Of a DNA stretch of 64,000 nucleotides, positions 1 through 9,100 are shown piece by piece. The DNA is from Collinsella sp. (GTDB lineage: Bacteria > Actinomycetota > Coriobacteriia > Coriobacteriales > Coriobacteriaceae): the NCBI GenBank assembly GCA_018381235.1, contig JAGZSF010000009.1, positions 38,576 through 102,575 of the forward strand, read 5' to 3'. The notes under the pieces were generated by a model. It was not told the origin of the DNA. It was given only the letters and a program-made list of their open reading frames with translations, and did no database searches. The first letter of the stretch is position 1. The number at the start of each line of letters is the position of its first letter. The translations under genes and the position numbers were made by a program.

Positions 1-34
1 GCGAGGACCCATATATTGACCTCCAGGTATGTCG

Positions 35-63
35 TGCCCGACGGCGGATGTGCCGTCGGGGCA
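35..63. promoter_or_regulatory. Hairpin in the leader of the U32 gene
   Basis: An 11-12 bp perfect stem with a 6-nt loop (TGCCCGACGGC and its complement) lies about 110 bp before the U32 start. No T-run follows, so it is not a typical terminator. A CGAGGCCTCG palindrome at about 108-117 follows. Nothing else in bases 1-174 looks coding. Confidence 0.35.
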
Positions 64-174
64 GGATGGACATAAGTTATTACACGATAAACCAAACGGG
101 GTGCGCGAGGCCTCGTGTATGCTGGAAGGCGGCATTTTTCAGAGTGAATGCATACCTTGGTAAGGAGTTTGTCG

Positions 175-2133
175 ATGGCGATTCGGACGATGGGGCCGAG
201 CGGACAACACAAGACTGGATTGGATGCTGCCGGTGCGGCGCTGCCCGAGCTGCTGGCGCCGGCGGGCGGGCTCGACCAGATGCTTGCGGCCATCGCCGCG
301 GGCGCCGATGCCATCTATGCGGGGTTGGGCGGCTTTAACGCCCGTGTGAGCGCCCATGGCTTTACGGATGACGAGTTTGCGCGCGGTTGTGCCGTGGCGC
401 ATGCCCATGGCGTGCGTGTGTACGTGACGCTCAACGTGTTCGTGTTTGACGATGAGTTGTCCGACGCGGTGGCGCTGGGAGCTCATGCACTGGAGCTGGG
501 CGCCGATGCTCTGATTGTCGCCGATGCCGGGCTGGCCTGCGCGCTGCGCGCGGTGATTCCCGGGGTCGAGATTCACCTGTCCACGCAGGCGGGCGTTCAT
601 AGCGAAGGCGCCGTGCGGCTTGCCGCCGATGGGCTGGGGGTCGAGCGCGTGACGACGGCACGCGAGCTGACGGTCGACGAGATTGCGGCGCTATGTGCCA
701 CGGGCGTGCCCATCGAGGTATTCTGCCACGGTGCGATTTGCATCGGCTATTCGGGGGCGTGCGAGTTCTCGGCCCTGCGGCGTGGGCGCTCGGCGATGCG
801 CGGCGACTGCACGCAGCCGTGCCGTCTGGCGTACGACCTGGTGGACGAGGCGGGGCAGAGCGTTGTCGCCGTCGAAGGGGATCGCCTGTTGTGCCCGCGC
901 GACTATCTGGGTATTGCGCATCTGCCCGAGCTTGTAGATGCCGGCGTGGCGTCGCTCAAGATCGAGGGGCGCATGAAGAACCCCGATTACGTATTCAACG
1001 TGGTGCGGGTGTGGCGCCGGGCACTCGATATGCTGTGCGACGGCGCGTGGGATCCCGGTGCCGTGGAAGAGCTTGAGCGCGAGCTGGGAAGGTCGTTTAA
1101 CCGTGGGTTTACCGATGCGTACCTGCGAGGGCGTTCGGGTGCCGAGCTGATGAGCTTTGAGCGCGCAATTAACCAGGGCGTGCGCGTGGGGCGTTTGGTC
1201 GCTGTGGGCCACGAAGAGGTGACCGTTGAGCTCGACGCCGCCGTGGCGGCGGGTGACACGCTCGAGATTCGGTTCTATCCGGGTGTCGACGCGCGTCCCG
1301 ATGTGCCCAAGCGCTGGCCGCAGGTGCCCTGCCCGGTGGATGCCGCAGCGGGGAAGCGCGTCGTCGTGCATTGCAAGCGTAAGGTGGACACGGGCTGCGA
1401 GGTGTACCTGATTCGCAGCGCCGGCGTGTTGGATCAGACGGCGGCGGTGTTGGAGCGCATGCGGGCCGAGGCGGATGCGGTTGCGCCCGTTGCGCGTGCC
1501 GTTGAGGTGCTGCCCTTTGAGGGCGTTGCGGTGGATGGCGGTGCGTCCACGGAGTTGGTGGAGTGCGCGGTTCCCACTCGCATGGTTTTTGCTTGGCAGC
1601 TGATGGATGCCGACCCGCGCGGAGAACTTGATTTGTCCGACGCCGTTGTGGTGCTTGACGAGGTGTGCCGCACGGGTGACGCTGACTGGACCCGCTCACT
1701 GATACAGCGTGCCGGGCGCGTCGTCTGCCGCAACCTGGGACAGGTGGTGATCGCTCGCGAGCTGGGCGTGACGTTTGACGTGGCGGCGCCGGTGTTCTGC
1801 GCGAATCGGGCCACGCTTACCTGGCTGCGCGGACTCGGTGCGGGGCGGGTGTGCTTGCCGGCGGAGTTGCTCGGCAATGATGCGGAGCGTATTGCCGAAC
1901 TGGCTGCTGAACCCGGCGTCTTTGGTCCGGTCGACGCCGACCGTCCCGAGCTTATGGTGTGCGAGCACTGCCTGCTGACCGCCGAGGGCGTCTGCGCCAC
2001 CGATGCGACGGGACAGGTCCGTTGCCGCGACTGCTTGCGTCGTCGGCAGGTACGCTATCTGGTTGAGCGTGACGGTACACGTCTGCCAGTTGCCATTGAC
2101 GCATGCGGCAGGACGAGGATTTTCCTGTCGTAG
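175..2133 (+). CDS. U32 family peptidase (RlhA/collagenase-like)
   Basis: Peptidase U32 family protein of 652 residues. The U32 signature is visible near residues 185-205 (EVFCHGAICIGYSGACEFS), followed by a conserved Cys-rich segment (CTQPCR). The C-terminus carries four more cysteines (CEHC and CRDC). Family members with this long architecture include RlhA, which hydroxylates a 23S rRNA cytidine, and other tRNA/rRNA hydroxylation proteins; these use Fe-S or prephenate-linked chemistry, so 'peptidase' may be a misnomer. The ATG at 175 is preferred over the one at 148 because AAGGAG at 162-167 sits 7 nt before it. The length is close to E. coli RlhA. Family assignment is firm; the exact substrate is inferred. 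Confidence 0.87.
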   Translation: MAIRTMGPSGQHKTGLDAAGAALPELLAPAGGLDQMLAAIAAGADAIYAGLGGFNARVSAHGFTDDEFARGCAVAHAHGVRVYVTLNVFVFDDELSDAVALGAHALELGADALIVADAGLACALRAVIPGVEIHLSTQAGVHSEGAVRLAADGLGVERVTTARELTVDEIAALCATGVPIEVFCHGAICIGYSGACEFSALRRGRSAMRGDCTQPCRLAYDLVDEAGQSVVAVEGDRLLCPRDYLGIAHLPELVDAGVASLKIEGRMKNPDYVFNVVRVWRRALDMLCDGAWDPGAVEELERELGRSFNRGFTDAYLRGRSGAELMSFERAINQGVRVGRLVAVGHEEVTVELDAAVAAGDTLEIRFYPGVDARPDVPKRWPQVPCPVDAAAGKRVVVHCKRKVDTGCEVYLIRSAGVLDQTAAVLERMRAEADAVAPVARAVEVLPFEGVAVDGGASTELVECAVPTRMVFAWQLMDADPRGELDLSDAVVVLDEVCRTGDADWTRSLIQRAGRVVCRNLGQVVIARELGVTFDVAAPVFCANRATLTWLRGLGAGRVCLPAELLGNDAERIAELAAEPGVFGPVDADRPELMVCEHCLLTAEGVCATDATGQVRCRDCLRRRQVRYLVERDGTRLPVAIDACGRTRIFLS

Positions 2134-2181
2134 GTGCCGCGTCGCGTCAGTTTGTTATCATAAGAGAGTTTATGGACTTCC

Positions 2182-2208
2182 AGCACCGCCGTTTTCGGCG
2201 AGGGTGCT
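2182..2208 (+). promoter_or_regulatory. Hairpin in the tyrS leader
   Basis: AGCACC plus GCCG pair with CGGC plus GGTGCT just before the tyrS ribosome binding site (AAAGGAGG). A possible -10 TATCAT is at 2156-2161. The leader is too short for a T-box. Confidence 0.35.
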
Positions 2209-2229
2209 ATAGCAAAAGGAGGATACCCA

Positions 2230-3441
2230 ATGCTGTCTGTTGACGAGCAAATGCGTATCATCACCTCGGGCGCCGCGCAGATCGTTCCCGAGGCCGACCT
2301 TCGCAAGAAGCTTGAGAAGGGCGAGCCCCTCAACATCAAGCTCGGCGTCGACCCCACCAGCCCCGACCTGCACCTGGGCCATGCCGTGCCGCTGCGCAAG
2401 ATGCGCCAGTTCCAGGACCTGGGCCACAACGTCACCCTCATCATCGGCAACGGTACCGCGTTGATTGGTGACCCCTCGGGCAAGAACTCCACGCGTCCGC
2501 AGCTTTCGCAGGAGCAGATCGAGGCCAACGCCGAGACCTACGTGAGCCAGGCCATGAAGATCCTGGACCCCGAGAAGACCACCATCGTGCACAACGGCGA
2601 TTGGATCCTTTCGATGGATCTGGCCGGCCTGCTGCAGGTGTGCTCCAAGTTCACCGTTGCCCGCATTCTTGAGCGCGACGACTTTACCAAGCGCTACCAG
2701 TCTCAGACGCCGATCGCCCTGCATGAGTTCCTGTATCCCGTGATGCAGGCTTTCGACTCTGTGCAGATCAAGGCCGACGTGGAGATGGGCGGCACCGATC
2801 AGCTCTTCAACCTGCTCGCCGGCCGTGAGCTCATGGAGAAGATGGGTATGGAGCCCCAGATCGCGCTCACCATGCCGCTGCTCGAGGGCACCGATGGCGT
2901 TCGTAAGATGTCCAAGTCCTATGGCAACTACATCGGCCTGACCGACGCCCCCAAGGATATGTTCGGCAAGACCATGTCCATCCCCGACGAGATGATCGGC
3001 AAGTACTATCGTCTGGCCAGCTCGCTCACCCCGGCCGAGGTCGACAAGATCGACGCCGCCCTGGCCGATGGTTCTGCCGACCCCTACGAGCTCAAGCGCG
3101 CTCTGGGCCGCGACCTGTGCGACACCTACCACGGCGCCGGTGCCGGCGACGAGGCTCAGGCCGAGTTCGACCGCGTGTTCAAGGAGGGCCAGCTCGCCGA
3201 CTTCCCCGAGAAGCACGTTGAGCTGACTGTTAACGACGAGGGCCAGATCTACCTCGCCGGCCTGCTCAAGGACTTGGGTCTTTCGGCGAGCGCCGGCCAG
3301 GCTCGTCGCGATATCGACGGCGGCGGTGTCAAGATCAACGGCAAGGCCGTGGCTCCCAAGAGCTACAACATCGACCCTAGTGCCCTCAAGCTGGGCGACA
3401 CCCTCTCCGTAGGCAAGCGCAAGGGCTTCAAGTTGGTCTAA
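2230..3441 (+). CDS. tyrS: Tyrosyl-tRNA synthetase
   Basis: Class I aminoacyl-tRNA synthetase that charges tRNA-Tyr with tyrosine in the cytosol. It has 403 residues, in the usual bacterial range. The HIGH-type motif appears as HLGH at residues 48-51 and the KMSKS loop is intact at 226-230. The last ~65 residues form an S4-like RNA-binding domain. A strong ribosome binding site (AAAGGAGG) precedes the ATG. The gene appears monocistronic: a small hairpin leader precedes it and a strong intrinsic terminator follows. Confidence 0.97.
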   Translation: MLSVDEQMRIITSGAAQIVPEADLRKKLEKGEPLNIKLGVDPTSPDLHLGHAVPLRKMRQFQDLGHNVTLIIGNGTALIGDPSGKNSTRPQLSQEQIEANAETYVSQAMKILDPEKTTIVHNGDWILSMDLAGLLQVCSKFTVARILERDDFTKRYQSQTPIALHEFLYPVMQAFDSVQIKADVEMGGTDQLFNLLAGRELMEKMGMEPQIALTMPLLEGTDGVRKMSKSYGNYIGLTDAPKDMFGKTMSIPDEMIGKYYRLASSLTPAEVDKIDAALADGSADPYELKRALGRDLCDTYHGAGAGDEAQAEFDRVFKEGQLADFPEKHVELTVNDEGQIYLAGLLKDLGLSASAGQARRDIDGGGVKINGKAVAPKSYNIDPSALKLGDTLSVGKRKGFKLV

Positions 3442-3468
3442 CGAGCGAGTTGACCTCACAAGTGCAAT

Positions 3469-3506
3469 AAGGCCGCAGCCGGGAATCCCGACTGCGGCCT
3501 TTTTTG
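3469..3506 (+). terminator. Intrinsic terminator of tyrS
   Basis: A stem of about 15 bp (AAGGCCGCAGCCGGG with CCCGACTGCGGCCTT, one or two mismatches) is followed by a run of Ts. Confidence 0.9.
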
Positions 3507-3590
3507 GCACTTGGGGCGTTCCTTTTGTGCCGGCACTTTGGGACACTCCTTGTCATTGGTGCAAAGCAACCTCTCCTCATTGCACCAAGT
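3507..3590. repeat. Intergenic palindromic repeats, families C and E
   Basis: Family C (3507-3551) carries the GGGNCGTTCCTTTTGTGCCGGCA core and an inverted GGACACTCCTT part. Family E (3557-3590) is a hairpin whose arms are GGTGCAA and TTGCACC. Both recur elsewhere in the window. They lie between the tyrS terminator and ade. Confidence 0.75.
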
Positions 3591-3714
3591 GGCGTGTGCC
3601 GTTAAGCGGAGAGGCGTATTGTTGACCCATCGTTTGGGCATACAATGGCTATTGGTCTGCTGCGGTGAAGGTCTGTCCGCTCCGCAGCTTTTTTCTACGG
3701 TTAAAGGAGTATGT

Positions 3715-5535
3715 ATGTCCATTGAGGTCATGAGGTCTGTGATCGAGGCCGCCGAGGGCCGCGTGCCCGTCGACACGCTGTTTATCAATGCGCAGATTGT
3801 CGACGTGTATGGCCAGCGTGTGGCGCCCGGCAGCGTTGCCGTCAAGGACGGTGTGATCGTCGGCGTGCTCTACGATGGTCGCGACGATGCCGCCGGCACC
3901 TACGAGGCTGCCGAGGTCATTGACTGCCAGGGCCGCTATCTCGCCCCCGGCTTTATCGACGGACATCTGCACATTGAGTCCTCGAACATCCGTCCCGCCG
4001 AGTATGCGCGCATGGCGGCGACGCGCGGTACCACCACCGCCATTGCCGACAGCCACGAGATCGCCAACGTGGCGGGGCTCGACGGCCTGCGCTTTATGAT
4101 CGAGGACGGTCGCCGCGCGCCCATTTCCATCAAGTACATGATGCCCTCATGCGTGCCCGCGCTGCCCGATGAGCAAGCGGGCGCTGTGATTACCGCTGCT
4201 GACATGCAGGCGTTTTTTGCCGAGCATCCGGGCGACGTTTTTGGCCTGGGCGAGATGATGAACCTGCCGGGCGTCTTTATGGCCGATCCCGAGACCTGCG
4301 CTCGCATCGATGCTGCCAACCAGACGCCGTCCAAGCAGGTCGACGGCCATGCGCCGCTCGTTGCCGGCAAGGACCTCAATGCCTATGCCGCGGCGGGTAT
4401 TATTGCCGACCACGAGTCGACGATTCCCGAGGAGGCGCTCGACAAGCTGTCTCGCGGCATGTACGTGATGCTGCGCGAGGGTACGTGCAGCCATGATCTG
4501 GCCAACCTGTCGCCGATGCTGCTGGAGAATCCCGCGCGCGCCCGCCGCTGCTGCTTTGCGACTGACGACCGCGCTCCTTCCGATGCGCTTGCAACCGGCA
4601 TGATCGACAATGCCTGCCGCGTGGCGATTGAGGCCGGTATCGACCCCGTGGTCGCTATCTCTATGGCGTCCCTCTCCACGGCCGAGGCGTTTGGCCTGGA
4701 TCACGGCTGCCGCGACCCGCACGAGCTCCGCGGTGCGATTGCCCCGGGCAAGCGTGCCGACCTGCTGGTGCTCAATGACCTGACGTTTGCCACGGCTCCG
4801 CATCGTGTATATGCCGCCGGTGCCCTGGTGGCGCAGGACGGCACCTTTGTGGGCGAGATCGCACCCGAGATGGCCGAGGTTGCGGCCCTTGCCGATGAGC
4901 TGCGCGCCTCCGTTAAGCTGCCGAAGCTTTCGCTCGACGTGTTCGACTATGCCTTTAAGCCGGGCGAGGCCGTGATCGACGTGGTGCCGGGCAAGGCCAT
5001 CACGGGTATGGCTCGCCCCGAGAGTGCCGAGGGCCTGCGCCGCATTATGCTGATCGAGCGCCACGGCCGCGGCGTGTCGCTGCAGGCCGAGGGCGCCGAT
5101 GGCGACGGCCCCGCTGGCCTGGGCCTGGTCGGCAAGCATATCGGTCGCGGCTGGGTGCGCGGCTTTACCATCACGGGCGGTGCCATCGCCTCGACGATCG
5201 GCCACGACTCGCACAACGTGTGCGTGGTGGGCGACAGCGCGGCTGATATGATGGCTGCCGTCGAGGCCGTGGGCCAGGGCGGCCACGTGCTGGTGCGCAA
5301 CGGCAAGGTCGTGGCGCGTATTCCGCTGGCGCTCGGTGGCCTTATGAGCGAAGGCACGGCCGAGGACGTTGCTGCGCAGCACGACGACTTTATGGTCAAG
5401 GCGCGCGCCATGGGTATTGAGCCGCCGCTCGACCCCATCATGGGCATCATCTTCCTGCCCCTGCCGGTCATCCCGACGCTCCGCATCCGCCCCGAGGGCA
5501 TGTTCGACGTTACAACCTTCACCTACGCCGACTAG
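3715..5535 (+). CDS. ade: Adenine deaminase
   Basis: Amidohydrolase of 606 residues that converts adenine to hypoxanthine and ammonia for purine salvage. The metal-binding HLHIES segment (GHLHIESSNI) characteristic of adenine deaminase lies near residue 85. The SHEIAN, GLGEMMN and DDR motifs and the C-terminal MGIIFLPLPVIPTLRI segment are all typical of the family. The ATG at 3715 follows AAAGGAG at 3703-3709; the upstream in-frame starts have no such site. Its TAG stop is overlapped by a palindromic repeat (5534-5580). It is not in an operon with purine genes here. Confidence 0.95.
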   Translation: MSIEVMRSVIEAAEGRVPVDTLFINAQIVDVYGQRVAPGSVAVKDGVIVGVLYDGRDDAAGTYEAAEVIDCQGRYLAPGFIDGHLHIESSNIRPAEYARMAATRGTTTAIADSHEIANVAGLDGLRFMIEDGRRAPISIKYMMPSCVPALPDEQAGAVITAADMQAFFAEHPGDVFGLGEMMNLPGVFMADPETCARIDAANQTPSKQVDGHAPLVAGKDLNAYAAAGIIADHESTIPEEALDKLSRGMYVMLREGTCSHDLANLSPMLLENPARARRCCFATDDRAPSDALATGMIDNACRVAIEAGIDPVVAISMASLSTAEAFGLDHGCRDPHELRGAIAPGKRADLLVLNDLTFATAPHRVYAAGALVAQDGTFVGEIAPEMAEVAALADELRASVKLPKLSLDVFDYAFKPGEAVIDVVPGKAITGMARPESAEGLRRIMLIERHGRGVSLQAEGADGDGPAGLGLVGKHIGRGWVRGFTITGGAIASTIGHDSHNVCVVGDSAADMMAAVEAVGQGGHVLVRNGKVVARIPLALGGLMSEGTAEDVAAQHDDFMVKARAMGIEPPLDPIMGIIFLPLPVIPTLRIRPEGMFDVTTFTYAD

Positions 5536-5580
5536 TCATCGGGGACGTTCTTAAACGACTAATCGTCGGGGACACTCTTT
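5534..5580. repeat. Left copy of the inverted repeat flanking the HAD gene
   Basis: About 47 bp, a family C variant starting AGTCATCGGGGACGTTCTT. It is nearly identical to the reverse complement of 6600-6644 on the other side of the next gene. It begins inside the ade stop codon. Confidence 0.8.
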
Positions 5581-5674
5581 GGCGGGCTGCCTGACGTCGC
5601 GACCGTGGGGCCTCTGGCGCGCGTGAGCTATTTGCTAGGTCCTTGTAACGTTTGCGCCCGCGGAGTCTTATTTG

Positions 5675-5736
5675 AGCTCCCTTTGGGTACGGTGATTTTG
5701 GATATACGTCCGATTCCATCAAGCCCGAAGGGAGCT
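5675..5736 (+). promoter_or_regulatory. Hairpin sequestering the ribosome binding site of the HAD gene
   Basis: AGCTCCCTTTGGG (5675-5687) pairs over 13 positions (one G-U) with CCCGAAGGGAGCT (5724-5736). The 3' arm contains the Shine-Dalgarno sequence GAAGGGAG, 6 nt before the ATG at 5742. The loop is 36 nt. The layout predicts translational control, or a small structured regulatory RNA. Confidence 0.6.
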
Positions 5737-5741
5737 TTTCT

Positions 5742-6536
5742 ATGTTTAAACTGATTGCATCCGATATGGACGGCACACTGCTTGACGAAAACGGCCAGGT
5801 GCCTCCCGAGACCTACGAACTGATTCTGGCGCTACACGAGCATGGTGTGCATTTCGCTGCATCGTCAGGTCGTCGCTACGATCGCCTGTGCGAGTTCTTT
5901 GCGCCCGTTCGCGACAAGATGGACTTTGTCGCCGCTAACGGCGCCCAAGTCTACGCCGACGGTAAGATGGTAGACCGTGAGGTGTATTCCCACCTGGCGA
6001 TTCGAAGGCTCGCCCAAGCCGTCAGGACGTTTCCCAATCTGCATCTTGCGCTCTTTGACCGAACCAAGTCCTTCCTGCTCGATGACGAGTGCAAGTTCGT
6101 GCGTGAGGTCGATAAGGACCTTCCCAATGCCGAGCGCATTTGGGAGCTGCCCGATCCCAGCGTAAATATCATCAAGGCGAGTATCTTTTGCGATGACTGT
6201 GCCGTTATGGACAGTGCCTACGTACTGCAGCGCGAGCTTGGCCAGCTCTTTACCTTTGCGCCTTCTGGAAACGCATGGATCGATGCCATGCAGCCCGGTG
6301 TGTCGAAAGCCTCGGGAATCGAGCAGCTCATGGAGCACTATGGCGTCGAACGCGACGAGGTCATGGCGTTTGGCGACTCGATGAACGACTACGAGATCAT
6401 TCGCTTTGTCGGCACGGGCTGCGCGATGGAAAATGCGCGCCCCGCGCTCAAGGCGGTGGCCGATCGCGTGGTGGGTTGTAACCGCGACCACGCCGTCCAG
6501 CAGGAGCTCCGTCGCGTGCTGGAGGGTCTCTCCTAA
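5742..6536 (+). CDS. Cof-type HAD-superfamily hydrolase
   Basis: Haloacid-dehalogenase superfamily phosphatase of the Cof/IIB subfamily, 264 residues. Motif I is DMDGTLL at residues 6-12 with the nucleophile and acid/base aspartates. Motif II is the serine in AASSGR, and the C-terminal motif is GDSMNDYEII. Such enzymes dephosphorylate small sugar or cofactor phosphates; the substrate cannot be read from sequence. The gene stands alone between near-identical inverted repeats, and its ribosome binding site lies in a predicted hairpin. A second Cof-type enzyme is encoded on the other strand about 140 bp downstream. Confidence 0.9.
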   Translation: MFKLIASDMDGTLLDENGQVPPETYELILALHEHGVHFAASSGRRYDRLCEFFAPVRDKMDFVAANGAQVYADGKMVDREVYSHLAIRRLAQAVRTFPNLHLALFDRTKSFLLDDECKFVREVDKDLPNAERIWELPDPSVNIIKASIFCDDCAVMDSAYVLQRELGQLFTFAPSGNAWIDAMQPGVSKASGIEQLMEHYGVERDEVMAFGDSMNDYEIIRFVGTGCAMENARPALKAVADRVVGCNRDHAVQQELRRVLEGLS

Positions 6537-6546
6537 TCCGGCAGAT

Positions 6547-6644
6547 GGGGACGTTCCTTTTCTGCCGACAGTGGGGGACAATCCTTGCAGCTTTTTGCGA
6601 AGAGTGTCCCCAACGACTAGTCATTCAAGAACGTCCCCAATGAC
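6547..6644. repeat. Family C repeat plus right copy of the HAD-flanking inverted repeat
   Basis: 6547-6588 is a standard family C element (GGGGACGTTCCTTTTCTGCCG). 6600-6644 is the inverted counterpart of 5534-5580, with only a few mismatches over about 45 bp. Confidence 0.8.
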
Positions 6645-6674
6645 TGTTTTAGCTACCCTGCCGGGTTGCTGCTG

Positions 6675-7517
6675 CTAGGCGAGAGCGGCCATGATGGTGC
6701 GGGCGACGCCGTCGTGGTCGTTGTCGTATTCGGTGATGGCGTCGGCGGCCTCGCGGTCCTCGGGCTCGGCGTTGATCATGGCCATGCCGTGGCCCGCTGC
6801 CTGCAGCATGGGGATGTCGTTGATGTTGTCGCCGAACGCCCAAGCGTCGGCGAGACGCTCGCCCAGGTGCTCGCAGAGCCACGTGAGGGCCGTTCCCTTG
6901 GTGGCGCCCTCGCCCATGACCTCAATATTCATGGCGTACGAACGCGTGACCTCAATGCCTCCGAGCGTGTCGAGCTCCGCCGCGATGGCGTCGCGATCGG
7001 CCGGGTCGTGCCAGTACATGGCGATGCGCTCGAGCGTCTCGACCTCGTCGATCTTGCTGTCGATATCCATGTCGATCGGTGTTCGTGTGCGCTTGAGCGA
7101 AGCCGCGATGTGGGGGTCGCCGCCGCAGAATTCGTCCAGGCGCGTGTAGAGCGAGCGGGGGAGGAAGCACTGCCCATCCGCGAAGATATCGAAGGTCACA
7201 TCGTGGCCGGCGGCGATGCGATGGATGCGATGGGCAATGCCGCAATCGAGCGGACGGCTCAAGATGCACGTGGCGCGCGAGGCGTCGGTGGGCACATCGT
7301 CGTCGAGCTGCCAGACGCTGGCGCCATTGGCGCAAACGGCATAGTGCACGGCGGTATGGGCGAGGATGGGCTCAAAGATGCCCGACAGCGGACGTCCCGT
7401 GCAGGGCACAAATTCAATCCCGCGTCGAGCGAGCTCGTCGAGCATCGCCCAGGTGGCATCGCTCATCTGCTTATCGCTCGTCAACAGCGTTCCATCCATA
7501 TCGGAAAACACAATCAT
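6675..7517 (-). CDS. Cof-type HAD-superfamily hydrolase
   Basis: A second Cof-like HAD phosphatase, 280 residues. Motif I is FSDMDGTLL at the very N-terminus, the threonine motif is PCTGRPLSG, and the C-terminal GDNINDIPML segment supplies the metal-binding aspartates. The cap is of type C2B. AGAAAGGG lies 9 nt before the ATG. It is convergent with the HAD gene at 5742 and follows the citrate synthase gene on the same strand, separated by a terminator, so it is probably transcribed separately or by read-through. Substrate unknown. Confidence 0.88.
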   Translation of the reverse strand: MIVFSDMDGTLLTSDKQMSDATWAMLDELARRGIEFVPCTGRPLSGIFEPILAHTAVHYAVCANGASVWQLDDDVPTDASRATCILSRPLDCGIAHRIHRIAAGHDVTFDIFADGQCFLPRSLYTRLDEFCGGDPHIAASLKRTRTPIDMDIDSKIDEVETLERIAMYWHDPADRDAIAAELDTLGGIEVTRSYAMNIEVMGEGATKGTALTWLCEHLGERLADAWAFGDNINDIPMLQAAGHGMAMINAEPEDREAADAITEYDNDHDGVARTIMAALA

Positions 7518-7542
7518 TTGATGCAGCCCTTTCTGCTGGCAT

Positions 7543-7580
7543 AAAAAGCGTGGCCGAGGGCGATGATGCCCTGGCCACGC
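7543..7580 (-). terminator. Terminator of the citrate synthase gene
   Basis: On the minus strand AGCGTGGCC-AGGGC pairs with GCCCT-CGGCCACGCT, followed by five Ts. It lies between the citrate synthase stop and the next HAD start. Confidence 0.8.
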
Positions 7581-7604
7581 TCGGGTTCTATAACGGTCCG
7601 CGTC

Positions 7605-9023
7605 CTAGCGATCGGCGAGCGGCTTGTACTCCAGCGGCTCGATAACCGGGCGATACGCGGGGCGAATAATGCGGTGCGCGCAGAAGAGCTCTTCCATGCG
7701 GTGTGCCGACCAGCCGGCCATGCGGGCGACGGCGAATAGCGGCGTAAAAAGCGTCTCGGGTACGCCGAGCATCTTGTAGATAAAGCCCGTGTACAGGTCG
7801 ATGTTGGCACAGATGGGCTTGGTCATGCCGTGGTCGCGCATCACCTGCGGTGCCAGGCGCTCGATGCGCTCGATGAGCGCGAACTCCTCGCCCAGGTCCT
7901 TCTTGGCGGCAAGCGTGCGCGCGTAACGGCGGCAGACCTCGGCGCGCGGGTCGCTCAGCGTGTAGACGGCGTGGCCCATACCGTAGATGAGACCCGTGCC
8001 GTCGAAGGCCTGCTTGTCGAGGATCTTGCCCAGGTAGGCTGCGACCTCGTCCTCGTCCTCCCAATTGGAGACGTGCGCACGGATGTCCTCGTGCATGGAC
8101 ACGACCTTGGCGTTGGCGCCGCCGTGGCGCGGGCCCTTGAGTGAGCCGATAGCCGCGGCGTAGGCGGAATACGGGTCGGTGGCCGAGGAGGACAGCACGC
8201 GGCAGGCAAACGTGGAGTTGTTGCCGCCTCCGTGTTCGGCATGCAGCATGAGCATCACGTCGAGCAGCATGGCTTCGTCGCGGGTGAATGCCATGCCGCC
8301 GCGCAACACCTGCAGGATGGTCTCGGCGGTGGAGAGACCGGGTGTGGGGTGCGGTACATGAACCTCGGAGCCGCGGCGCTTGGCGACCGAGGCCATATGC
8401 GCGAAGGCGGCGATGCGGGGGAGACGGGCGAGCATGGAGATGGCGACGTCGATTTCGTGCTCGGGCGTAATGGCGTCGGGCTCGGCGTCGAAGGCGTAGA
8501 GCAGCAGCACGGCGCGCTGAAGCACATTCATGATGCTCGACGACACCGTGGTCATGGGGAACTCTTTGACGTACTCATCGCTCAGGTGCCTAAAAGCGCC
8601 CAGACGTCCGCAAAAACCGTCGAGCTCCTCTTTGTTGGGCAGCGAGCCCGTGATGAGCAGGTAGGCGACCTCTTCGTAGCCATAGCGATTCTCGGCCTGG
8701 GCGTTGTTGACCAGGTCCTCGATGCTGTAGCCGCGCAGCGTAAGCTTGCCCTGGTCGGGCACGACTTTGCCGTCGACCTTGTTGTAGCCGTGCACGTCCG
8801 AGATGCGGGTAAGGCCCGCGACCACGCCCGAGCCATCGGCATTGCGCAGGCCGCGCTTGACGTTATGCTCTACGAACAGGCCCTCGTCGTACGGGGCGGT
8901 CGGCAGGCCGTGGTAGAGGTTTTCGCTTTCGGGCGAAATCTGACGGCTCGCCTCGTAATCCAGAACCAGGCGGCTCAGGTGATCGTCGAAGCGGTAGTAG
9001 ATTTTCTTGGCGTCGTAGGCCAT
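7605..9023 (-). CDS. gltA: Citrate synthase
   Basis: Citrate synthase (condenses oxaloacetate with acetyl-CoA), 472 residues. Family motifs are visible: LHAEHGGGNNS with a catalytic-type histidine, SLKGPRHGGAN, and the signature GMGHAVYTLSDPRAE. There is an N-terminal domain of about 75 residues before the conserved fold. No other TCA-cycle gene lies in the window, so it probably feeds a partial, glutamate-directed branch; gltBD are 21 kb away. It lies 77 nt downstream of the ACT-domain gene on the same strand and may be co-transcribed with it. 2-Methylcitrate synthase activity cannot be excluded. Confidence 0.9.
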   Translation of the reverse strand: MAYDAKKIYYRFDDHLSRLVLDYEASRQISPESENLYHGLPTAPYDEGLFVEHNVKRGLRNADGSGVVAGLTRISDVHGYNKVDGKVVPDQGKLTLRGYSIEDLVNNAQAENRYGYEEVAYLLITGSLPNKEELDGFCGRLGAFRHLSDEYVKEFPMTTVSSSIMNVLQRAVLLLYAFDAEPDAITPEHEIDVAISMLARLPRIAAFAHMASVAKRRGSEVHVPHPTPGLSTAETILQVLRGGMAFTRDEAMLLDVMLMLHAEHGGGNNSTFACRVLSSSATDPYSAYAAAIGSLKGPRHGGANAKVVSMHEDIRAHVSNWEDEDEVAAYLGKILDKQAFDGTGLIYGMGHAVYTLSDPRAEVCRRYARTLAAKKDLGEEFALIERIERLAPQVMRDHGMTKPICANIDLYTGFIYKMLGVPETLFTPLFAVARMAGWSAHRMEELFCAHRIIRPAYRPVIEPLEYKPLADR

Positions 9024-9100
9024 GCGCGCTCCTCTCCGGTCCGCTTTGGGGCCGCGCGCTTGGACGATATGACGTCAAGCTGCCCCGAGCGGCTTGTTCG

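Noticed and set aside
2134..2229. T-box leader for tyrS
   Set aside because: The gap is under 100 nt with one small hairpin and no T-box core sequence.
3591..3714. Purine riboswitch before adenine deaminase
   Set aside because: No three-way junction or conserved loops could be found; the upstream part is repeat sequence.
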